Positions 57,375 to 64,000 of a stretch of 64,000 bases of DNA are shown here, one piece after another. Under the pieces are notes generated by a model. The model was not told where the DNA came from and did no database searches. It was given only the letters and a program-made list of their open reading frames with translations. The DNA lies in the NCBI RefSeq assembly GCF_003971255.1, contig NZ_CP034660.1, forward strand, positions 3,472,001 through 3,536,000, given 5' to 3'. Both the position numbers and the translations under genes were made by a program. Source of the DNA: Colwellia sp. Arc7-635 (GTDB lineage Bacteria; Pseudomonadota; Gammaproteobacteria; Enterobacterales; Alteromonadaceae). How positions within the stretch are numbered: the stretch's first letter is position 1; every line of letters begins with the position of its first letter.

Positions 57375-58709
57375 TTATCTTTCTTTGTGATAGCTACACA
57401 CTCGGTTGCGACCATTTGTTTTTGCTTGATACATAGCAACATCCGCCGCATGCAATAAACTATCAAAATTATCAGTCACATCTTTAATGCTTGCCAAACC
57501 TATGCTGACAGTAATAGCGACTTTATTTAATTGAGTTTTACTGGTGCTATCTTGAATTTTTTCACGCATACGTTCAGCAATTGCTCGCGCTTGTTCAATA
57601 TTAGCGTCAGGTAAAATAGCAGCAAACTCTTCACCACCGATCCGGGCAAGAAAATCTCGATCACGCATAGTTTCACTTGCTAACGCAGCAACATTACAAA
57701 TAGCTTGATCACCTACATCATGACCAAACGTGTCGTTTACTTTCTTAAAATGGTCAATATCGAGCATCAGCACACTGAGTTCTTTACCTTCAGATAGTGC
57801 TTTTTTCATGTAAGAACGACCACTTTTAAAAAAAGAATGACGATTAGGTAATAGCGTTAAGCTGTCTGTTTTTGCTAATAACTTTAATGAACGACGAATT
57901 TTAAATTGTCGTAAAAGCAATAGAAATAAAACAATGACCGCGGCGATAAAAATCGTAATATTTCTATTTTGTTCTTGTCGGTCTGATTCAGCACGAGTTA
58001 TGTCAAAATGCTTAATTTGACTGTTTTGAGTTAGTAGCTCGTTCTCTCCCTTTCTTTTTTCAAGGTCGTATTTCTCGTTTAAGCGCTTAAGACGATAGGT
58101 TTTTTGTTGCTCTAAGTGCGAAAAATACTTTTTAATGTACAGTTTCTTATTATCAAAGGCTTTTTTATCTTCCCCTATACCCGCATAAATATGTGCCAAC
58201 ACTAGGTAAGCGCCAGCAAACAGCGGCGTATCAAGTTGTTTTTTGGCTAAAGAAGGTTCAAGTTTTATCGCTTTATTAAGCCAATTAATCACCTTGTATT
58301 CTTGCCCTTCAACATTAGCGATGTTGGCGCGAACAAGATATAAAATATATTGTTCGGCTTTATTCAGCATTAAAGATAAGGCTTGAAATTCTAATAATTT
58401 CACCTGTGCTGTCACACGGTCGTGTTCACTTAAGGTTTTTAACGATAATATTTGTGCATTAATAGGAAAAATGAACTCTGCGGCAGGATCGTGCTCAGAT
58501 GAACTCGCAGCCAAATTCGCAGACAAATTATCCGATTGATTAAAAACTTGTTGTTCACCTAGAGCTTCGTCAGCGTTAGCAACATTACCGAGCATGCATA
58601 TTGATAAAAAATATAACGCGATACTTTTCAAGCTGCGGCCTTTAAAGGCAATACATTTAAAGACAGAGCATCTAGAAGTAAAGTATTCTAAAGTAACGTA
58701 TTTATTCAT
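57375..58709 (-). CDS. Membrane GGDEF diguanylate cyclase with I-site
   Basis: 444 residues. An N-terminal export/anchor segment (about 29-46) precedes a periplasmic helical region with tetratricopeptide-like repeats (about 75-235) and a membrane helix (ITIFIAAVIVLFLLLL, near 250). The cytoplasmic GGDEF domain follows. The active-site motif is GGEEF near 356-360, with metal-binding DIDHFKKVND and, five residues before GGEEF, an RDRD inhibitory I-site. It should make c-di-GMP with product feedback. The start overlaps the stop of the upstream GGDEF gene by 8 bases (ATGAATAA), so both are coupled. Confidence 0.9.
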   Translation of the reverse strand: MNKYVTLEYFTSRCSVFKCIAFKGRSLKSIALYFLSICMLGNVANADEALGEQQVFNQSDNLSANLAASSSEHDPAAEFIFPINAQILSLKTLSEHDRVTAQVKLLEFQALSLMLNKAEQYILYLVRANIANVEGQEYKVINWLNKAIKLEPSLAKKQLDTPLFAGAYLVLAHIYAGIGEDKKAFDNKKLYIKKYFSHLEQQKTYRLKRLNEKYDLEKRKGENELLTQNSQIKHFDITRAESDRQEQNRNITIFIAAVIVLFLLLLRQFKIRRSLKLLAKTDSLTLLPNRHSFFKSGRSYMKKALSEGKELSVLMLDIDHFKKVNDTFGHDVGDQAICNVAALASETMRDRDFLARIGGEEFAAILPDANIEQARAIAERMREKIQDSTSKTQLNKVAITVSIGLASIKDVTDNFDSLLHAADVAMYQAKTNGRNRVCSYHKER

Positions 58710-60645
58710 GACAACTCACTTTATTACGACCAGAACGCTTTGCCCTTAATAATTGCTCGTCAGCAGCTTTTATTAGCGCAGAAAAGCTATCAAAATTCTG
58801 CTGACTCAAGGTAGCAATACCAATACTTACCGTCAGCTCATTTATCTGCTGATTTTTCCATTTGGCCTGCGCAATATTTTTTCGTAAACGTTCTGCTACT
58901 TCCAGTGAATCAACCTGTTCTGTATTGGGTAATAAAGCAATAAACTCCTCACCGCCAAAGCGACCAAAAACATCATTTGAGCACATTAAATTCTGACCAT
59001 GCATAGCAATTTCTTTTAATGTGACATCACCTTCATGATGACCAAATTGATCATTAATTTTCTTAAAGAAATCAATATCAACCATACAAACACTTAGAGG
59101 TTGATTTTCTGCTTTTGCTGATGAAAAAAGCTTTTCACCTAATTGCAGTAAGTGTCGACGATTAACAACCCCCGTTAAACTGTCGGTACGAGTTGCTCGC
59201 ATTAAGTTCCTCTGCCCTTTAATAACTCGATATAAGAACCAAGTGAGTATTAACAAGCAAACGGCCAACAATGCTACAAAAACCTGGCGACTATTGGTAT
59301 CTCGTGTCATTTGCTGAAATTGTAAGTTTTGTATACGCTGATTTTTTTCTAATATTGCTTTTTCTCGTTCAGCAGTTTCGCTTTGGTATTGTAGGACCAA
59401 CTCATCTATTTGTGTTGTTTCACGCACCTGATTGTAAATTATAGAATCAGAAAAATACTGCGTTTGAATCTGATAGGCTTTGTTATATTGGCCAAGCTTA
59501 TAATACAATTTAGCACTTAGAAATAAGATATTTAATTCGCTAGTATCATACATATCACTACTTTTATGTTCGAGTAATGCTGTCGCTTGCTCAAGGTTAA
59601 GTAACGCTTCTTGATAACGTGCCATCTTCTCTAAAATATATGCTTTGTCGATAATGTATTGCAGCTTCATCGAATGCTGTTCGGCTTCCTTAACATATTC
59701 ACCTGCCAATAAAATATAACGGTAAGCACTTTCTGTATCGGTATCGTCTTTATTAAGTAATGCCCAAGCTAAATTGCGATAAACCCCGGCGATAAATTCA
59801 TTACTGGTATTTTCTTGTATCTCACTTTCTAGGATACGATAAACCGTGATCGCTTTTTCATAACGAGCTTGATTTGCGTGATTAATGGCAACATTATGCA
59901 AACTATTCAATGCATAATTATGCTTACCTGCATTTTTGAAGTGCTGATATGATTTTTGAAAGTAATCATTCGCTTGATTTTCTTCACCAATATAACCGTA
60001 TAAAATACCTAGCTCACTGCTAATATCACCTAGTAATGCTTCATCTTTCAGCTTATTAGCTAATGTCAGCGCATGATTAAGCGTGATCAGCGATTGTTTA
60101 TAATCTTTCCTTAGATAGTAAACAGCGCCAATATTAATCAAACCACGCGCCGTAAGCTTTTCATTATTCATCGAACGAGCAACGTCTAAGCCGTTTCGGT
60201 AGAATTGAAAGGCGCCATCGATATTGCCCAAACTTTCGAGTGAAAAGCCTTTGGTATAGGCAAGCTCAGCGATGTAGATACTAGGGTTGTTCATCTGCTT
60301 AGCAAGTTTTAAGCCCTGCTCAGCAGATGCAGAACTTAAACTATACAGTGCTTGATCAGAATATGCCGCAGATTGAATGCGGTAATAATTAATTTGATTT
60401 GTGATGGGTTGGGAGCTTAATTCGTCTTTATGGCTATTTAATAGCAATAACGCAGCTTTAGGATCTCGGTCATTAAGGTGTTCGGCACGTACTAGAAAAG
60501 CGTTGAAATCACTATCAGTTGCAGACTGCAAAGCATTTGATTTACAAGATATTAACAATAAAACAGTGAAAATAGGCCCAAAATTTTGAAAGGTTAATTT
60601 TACAAAGTTTTTCAGCAAACTATGTGCTCCGATAGCCCATGTCAT
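58702..60645 (-). CDS. Membrane TPR-GGDEF diguanylate cyclase, no I-site
   Basis: 647 residues from the first ATG at 60645; the frame is open further upstream to a TTG at 60708, which is less likely. An export signal near the N-terminus ends in LLLISC, possibly a lipobox. A large periplasmic region of tetratricopeptide repeats follows (ARGLINIGAVYYLRKDYKQS and GDISSELGILYGYIGEENQA are examples). A coiled coil and one membrane helix (VFVALLAVCLLILTWFLYRV, near 480) lead to a GGDEF domain with DIDFFKKINDQFG and GGEEF near 562. The I-site position reads CSND, so product inhibition is probably lost. Overlaps the second GGDEF gene; a paralogous pair. Confidence 0.9.
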   Translation of the reverse strand: MTWAIGAHSLLKNFVKLTFQNFGPIFTVLLLISCKSNALQSATDSDFNAFLVRAEHLNDRDPKAALLLLNSHKDELSSQPITNQINYYRIQSAAYSDQALYSLSSASAEQGLKLAKQMNNPSIYIAELAYTKGFSLESLGNIDGAFQFYRNGLDVARSMNNEKLTARGLINIGAVYYLRKDYKQSLITLNHALTLANKLKDEALLGDISSELGILYGYIGEENQANDYFQKSYQHFKNAGKHNYALNSLHNVAINHANQARYEKAITVYRILESEIQENTSNEFIAGVYRNLAWALLNKDDTDTESAYRYILLAGEYVKEAEQHSMKLQYIIDKAYILEKMARYQEALLNLEQATALLEHKSSDMYDTSELNILFLSAKLYYKLGQYNKAYQIQTQYFSDSIIYNQVRETTQIDELVLQYQSETAEREKAILEKNQRIQNLQFQQMTRDTNSRQVFVALLAVCLLILTWFLYRVIKGQRNLMRATRTDSLTGVVNRRHLLQLGEKLFSSAKAENQPLSVCMVDIDFFKKINDQFGHHEGDVTLKEIAMHGQNLMCSNDVFGRFGGEEFIALLPNTEQVDSLEVAERLRKNIAQAKWKNQQINELTVSIGIATLSQQNFDSFSALIKAADEQLLRAKRSGRNKVSCHE

Positions 60646-60749
60646 AATATACAACCTACAGTATAAAACGAACTCGTGTAAACAATAAACTGTTATTTTC
60701 GTAGACAAAAAAACAAAATTACATTAGTACTAAAATAATATTTTTTAAT

Positions 60750-61157
60750 CTATTTTTCAGTAACTTGCCAATAACTTGCTTCTATTTTATTTCCATCAAG
60801 GTCAATAATAAAGCAACCATAATAAGGCTCACCGTACTCAGGTCTGCTATCTGGTGCGCCATTACAACGCCCACCTAGTGCCAAAGCACAATGATAAAAG
60901 TCATCTACTTGTTGTTTATTTAATGCCACAAAACCAAAATGAACACCATTTCCAGACGTTGCAGGCATTTCGTCAAACGGTCGTTGCACCCAAAACTCAG
61001 GGTAACCTTTTCCGTACGCGAGTGCCTGTTCGTATTCACTGACCAAGTCAATGTCTAACGTTGCCAAAACGGGGCTGTAAAATGATTTTGCGCGTAGCAA
61101 ATTATTAGTTCCCACTGACGCATGACAAATACTGCGTAGACGGCGATGTTCAATCAT
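60750..61157 (-). CDS. VOC-family (glyoxalase-like) protein
   Basis: 135 residues, single vicinal-oxygen-chelate domain. The N-terminal strand (ICHASVGTNNLLRAKSFYSPVL) contains the first metal-ligand His, the central GVHFGFVALN strand a second, and IIDLDGNKIEASYW the Glu ligand. Such proteins include glyoxalases, dioxygenases and antibiotic-binding proteins; nothing here decides between them. It lies between parE and the GGDEF pair on the same strand. Confidence 0.88.
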   Translation of the reverse strand: MIEHRRLRSICHASVGTNNLLRAKSFYSPVLATLDIDLVSEYEQALAYGKGYPEFWVQRPFDEMPATSGNGVHFGFVALNKQQVDDFYHCALALGGRCNGAPDSRPEYGEPYYGCFIIDLDGNKIEASYWQVTEK

Positions 61158-61174
61158 TGCTATTCCTTAAAAGC

Positions 61175-61207
61175 AAAAAAGGTATAGTTCTATGAATCTA
61201 TACCTTT
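61175..61207 (-). terminator. Terminator after parE
   Basis: Stem aaaggtatag/ctatacctt(t) (61178-61187 and 61198-61207) with a T run on the minus strand (A's at 61175-61180). It lies about 115 bp past the parE stop, just before the VOC gene. Confidence 0.85.
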
Positions 61208-61323
61208 AATAACAAACAAATAGGTTAATTTAAAATAACAACCTAACTTTTTACAAAGTGCTTAATTTACGTCATCGCACATTTAACTGAGAGTTTACGC
61301 TGATCACTTGAATATGCAGCCAG

Positions 61324-63213
61324 CTAGTCAAGCTCAACCATATCACCTTTAGCTTGCAGCCAATTTTTACGATCACCAGCGCGCTTTTTAGAAAGTAACA
61401 TATCCATTAATTCCATGGTCTCTGCGTGTTCATCAACGGTCAATTGCACTAAACGACGAGTATTAGGATCCATCGTCGTTTCACGTAATTGTAACGGATT
61501 CATTTCACCTAGACCTTTGAATCGTTGTACATTGACTTTACCGCGTTTTTTCTCTGCTTCGATACGATCGATAATGCCGTCTTTTTCAGCTTCATCTAAC
61601 GCGTAAAAGACTTCTTTACCGACATCAATACGATAAAGAGGAGGCATAGCAACATAGACATGCCCTGCTTGTACTAGTGGTAAAAAATGCTGAGTAAATA
61701 GCGCACAAAGTAAGGTTGCAATATGTAGACCATCGGAGTCGGCATCGGCCAAAATACAAATTTTGCCATAACGCAGTCCTGATAAATCATCAGTGTCGGG
61801 ATCAATGCCTAAGGCAACTGAAATGTCATGTACTTCCTGCGATGCTAGGATTTGTCCAGAATCCACTTCCCAAGTATTCAAAATCTTGCCGCGCAACGGC
61901 ATAATCGCTTGAATTTCACGATCACGCGCTTGTTTTGCGCTACCGCCAGCAGAGTCACCCTCAACTAAGAACAATTCTGTTCTTGCGATATCTTGGCTAC
62001 CACAATCAGTTAACTTGCCAGGTAAAGCTGGCCCTTGGGTAACTTTTTTACGAATAATTTTTTTACTTGCACGTAAACGGCGCTGGGCGTTCGAAATACA
62101 GAACTCAGCTAATGTTTCCGCTTTTTCAGTATGCTCATTTAACCATAAGCTAAAAGAGTCTCTAACAACGCCAGTGACGAATGCGGCACATTGGCGTGAA
62201 GACAACCGTTCTTTGGTTTGTCCAGCAAATTGTGGGTCTTCCATTTTGACCGACAAAATGTAAGAACATTTATCCCAGATATCATCAGGTGTTAGTTTAA
62301 CGCCTCGAGGAATTAAATTTCTAAATTCACAAAACTCACGCATTGATTCTAATAGACCTTGGCGAAGTCCATTAACGTGAGTACCACCTTGTACTGTTGG
62401 AATTAAGTTAACATAACTCTCTCCCACTGACTCACCACCATCAGGCAACCAAGTAACAGCCCAATCGGCAGCTTCATGCTGGGAGCTAAAGCTACCAACA
62501 AAAGGTTCTTCAGGTAAACTTTCATAGCCTTTAACTGACTCTTTAAGATAATCAACTAGGCCATCTTCATAGCACCATTGATATTTATTATCTTCGTTTT
62601 TATCATGAAATTTTATCGTTAAACCAGGACAAAGTACGGCTTTAGCTTTAAGTAAATGAACTAAGCGACGAGCTGAAAATTTTGCCGAATCAAAATAGCT
62701 AGCGTCTGGCCAAAACTTAACACGGGTGCCGGTATTACGACGACCAACCGTACCTGTTTCTCTTAGCTCTTCAACTTTGTAGCCACTTTCAAAAGCCATT
62801 TCATAGACCTTTCCGTCACGTCTTACTGAAACGTCGACACGTGTAGACAAAGCATTAACAACAGAAATACCCACACCGTGTAAACCACCGGAAAATTGAT
62901 AGTTTTTATTGGAAAATTTACCACCTGCATGCAACTTACAAAAAATAAGTTCTACCCCTGACACACCTTCTTCAGGATGGATATCAATCGGCATACCTCG
63001 ACCATCATCAATAACTTCTAAAGATTGGTCTTTATCAAGGATCACAGTAATATTTTGTGCATGTCCTGCTAATGCTTCATCAACAGAGTTATCGATAACT
63101 TCTTGCCCTAAATGATTAGGACGAGCGGTATCGGTATACATGCCTGGACGATGGCGTACCGGGTCAAGGCCACTAAGGACCTCAATGGAGTCGGAATTAT
63201 ATTGTTCACTCAT
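61324..63213 (-). CDS. parE: DNA topoisomerase IV subunit B
   Basis: 629 residues, normal length. The GHKL ATPase domain has EVIDNSVDEALAGHA (catalytic Glu and Asn), DDGRGMPIDIHPE and GLHGVGISVVNALS. The transducer contains the QTKERLSS segment. The TOPRIM domain shows LVEGDSAGGSA and DADSDGLHIATLL with the metal acids, and the QRFKGLGEMNP motif follows. ParE partners ParC in chromosome decatenation. The ATG directly follows the yqiA stop (TAA-ATG, no gap), so the two are translationally coupled. Confidence 0.98.
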   Translation of the reverse strand: MSEQYNSDSIEVLSGLDPVRHRPGMYTDTARPNHLGQEVIDNSVDEALAGHAQNITVILDKDQSLEVIDDGRGMPIDIHPEEGVSGVELIFCKLHAGGKFSNKNYQFSGGLHGVGISVVNALSTRVDVSVRRDGKVYEMAFESGYKVEELRETGTVGRRNTGTRVKFWPDASYFDSAKFSARRLVHLLKAKAVLCPGLTIKFHDKNEDNKYQWCYEDGLVDYLKESVKGYESLPEEPFVGSFSSQHEAADWAVTWLPDGGESVGESYVNLIPTVQGGTHVNGLRQGLLESMREFCEFRNLIPRGVKLTPDDIWDKCSYILSVKMEDPQFAGQTKERLSSRQCAAFVTGVVRDSFSLWLNEHTEKAETLAEFCISNAQRRLRASKKIIRKKVTQGPALPGKLTDCGSQDIARTELFLVEGDSAGGSAKQARDREIQAIMPLRGKILNTWEVDSGQILASQEVHDISVALGIDPDTDDLSGLRYGKICILADADSDGLHIATLLCALFTQHFLPLVQAGHVYVAMPPLYRIDVGKEVFYALDEAEKDGIIDRIEAEKKRGKVNVQRFKGLGEMNPLQLRETTMDPNTRRLVQLTVDEHAETMELMDMLLSKKRAGDRKNWLQAKGDMVELD

Positions 63214-63816
63214 TTATTTGTTCTGATAATTATTAGGGACAATCGATTGTAAATTGAAAAATAACGCTATCGCAGGTAAGGCTTTTTCATAGTTAATAAA
63301 ACTATGATCGCCACCCTGCTCTATCACCAATTGGCAATGACGGTATTTTTCAACGGCTTGTTGGTAATCTAACACTTCATCACCAGTTTGTACCATGACC
63401 AAGTAATTATTTTTAGAAATATTTTCTTGTTCAAGCAGTTTTAGATCTGTGATGTGTTGCTTTTTTACCTGATAATTTTCTTTGGTATAAGGATTGATTT
63501 GATCACCCAAATAATCTTTAAGTAATTCAAAAGGCTTCACAGCAGGGTTAATCAGCGCCGCTTGCAAATGATACTTTTCAGCCAAGTAAGTAGCAAAATA
63601 ACCACCTAAAGACGAGCCCATTAATAACCAAGTACCATTGGAGTGCTGCGTAATAATATTTTCTAACTGTTCAATGGCTCCGTTGGGTGAAGAAGCAATT
63701 TGTGGACAATAAAAATTAATCTCAGGATAATTTTCACTAAAATAATGTCTAGTGAGTTCTGCTTTCATCGATAGAGGTGATGAGTTAAAGCCATGAATGT
63801 ATAAAATATTAACCAT
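63214..63816 (-). CDS. yqiA: YqiA-like alpha/beta-hydrolase (esterase)
   Basis: 200 residues from ATG 63816, preceded by GAGAGG; the longer in-frame start at 63849 overlaps the cpdA stop and would add 11 residues absent from relatives. The N-terminus reads ILYIHGFNSSPLSMKAEL, the nucleophile elbow is GSSLGGYFA, and a C-terminal GGDHSF carries the His. It is an esterase of unknown natural substrate. Its position between cpdA and parE matches E. coli. Confidence 0.93.
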   Translation of the reverse strand: MVNILYIHGFNSSPLSMKAELTRHYFSENYPEINFYCPQIASSPNGAIEQLENIITQHSNGTWLLMGSSLGGYFATYLAEKYHLQAALINPAVKPFELLKDYLGDQINPYTKENYQVKKQHITDLKLLEQENISKNNYLVMVQTGDEVLDYQQAVEKYRHCQLVIEQGGDHSFINYEKALPAIALFFNLQSIVPNNYQNK

Positions 63817-63841
63817 AGTAAGTGCTTTCCTCTCAAGATAT

Positions 63842-64000
63842 TTAGACATAATAAACTTGAGTCGTTAATTGCTTATTTTCAGCTAAGGTAAATAGTCGAT
63901 AACCTGGCGGTTGCCCATTTGATTTAGCAATGTCTGCGTTAACATCAAACTGAATAGATGTTGCTGGACAACTATATAAGCTAAGCGATTTTTTTGGTAA
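63842..64000 (-). CDS. cpdA: 3',5'-cyclic-AMP phosphodiesterase CpdA, C-terminal end only
   Basis: The last 52 codons of a gene that runs past the window edge. The readable tail shows SCPATSIQFDVN and PPGYRLFTLAENKQL, the C-terminal pattern of CpdA, which degrades cAMP. The catalytic metallophosphoesterase part lies outside. Its neighbours yqiA and parE, in the cpdA-yqiA-parE order, support the identification. It ends with TAA at 63842-63844. Confidence 0.75.
   Translation of the reverse strand, partial: LPKKSLSLYSCPATSIQFDVNADIAKSNGQPPGYRLFTLAENKQLTTQVYYV

Overview
The window looks like chromosome of a marine gammaproteobacterium of the order Alteromonadales, most likely family Colwelliaceae (Colwellia/Thalassotalea-like). 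This rests on the visibly AT-rich sequence, the sodium-based energetics (complete Na+-NQR operon plus an NhaD antiporter), and gene neighbourhoods that follow the enterobacterial/Alteromonadales core: alaS-csrA-tRNA-Ser-tRNA-Arg, bolA/yajG/ampG, fldB-dsbC-recJ-prfB-lysS, and cpdA-yqiA-parE. No database was searched; all names come from reading the translations.

Layout. 1-4.3 kb: tRNA-Arg (cut by the edge), tRNA-Ser, csrA, a 51-bp minisatellite, alaS and a decayed recX. 4.8-8.3 kb: one 1162-residue lipoprotein with an internal duplication. 8.4-14.8 kb: accessory stretch with a histidine-kinase fragment, a LysR/SDR divergent pair, a serine hydrolase, a membrane-attached XRE regulator, a metallo-beta-lactamase-fold enzyme and decayed reading frames. 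15-19.8 kb: dinB, nhaD and a HupE/UreJ-like membrane protein. 20-27.7 kb: nqrM, apbE and nqrFEDCBA on the minus strand, encoding the sodium-pumping NADH:quinone oxidoreductase plus two of its maturation factors. 28.2-29.4 kb: fabV. 30-36 kb: bolA, a decayed alkB homologue, rlmG, yajG-like, a periplasmic cyclophilin, ampG and small conserved proteins. 36-46 kb: DUF1232 and DUF3667 proteins, lysS, prfB (programmed +1 frameshift), recJ, dsbC, fldB and srmB. 46.4-50.6 kb: a FecR anti-sigma regulator and an STN-containing TonB receptor with no sigma gene beside them. 50.6-54.5 kb: yaaA, talB, two small proteins and an EAL phosphodiesterase. 54.9-64 kb: parC, two overlapping GGDEF genes, a VOC protein, parE, yqiA and the end of cpdA.

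Mobile and decaying DNA. Two copies of a MITE-like element with terminal inverted repeats (about 19,989-20,256 and 29,692-30,008) lie in intergenic DNA; the second carries a clean 49-bp nested insertion. recX, an alkB homologue, a histidine kinase and an unknown gene at 12.4-12.7 kb are relics.

Reading-frame breaks. Two normally conserved genes, nqrA (near its start) and parC (near its end), each appear to have lost one base. Either the sequence contains indel errors or these are real recent lesions; both need read-level confirmation. I found no obvious new defence, CRISPR, prophage or biosynthetic system. The most original items are the duplicated lipoprotein, the MITE pair with its nested insert, the minisatellite and the FecR/TonB pair lacking a sigma factor.
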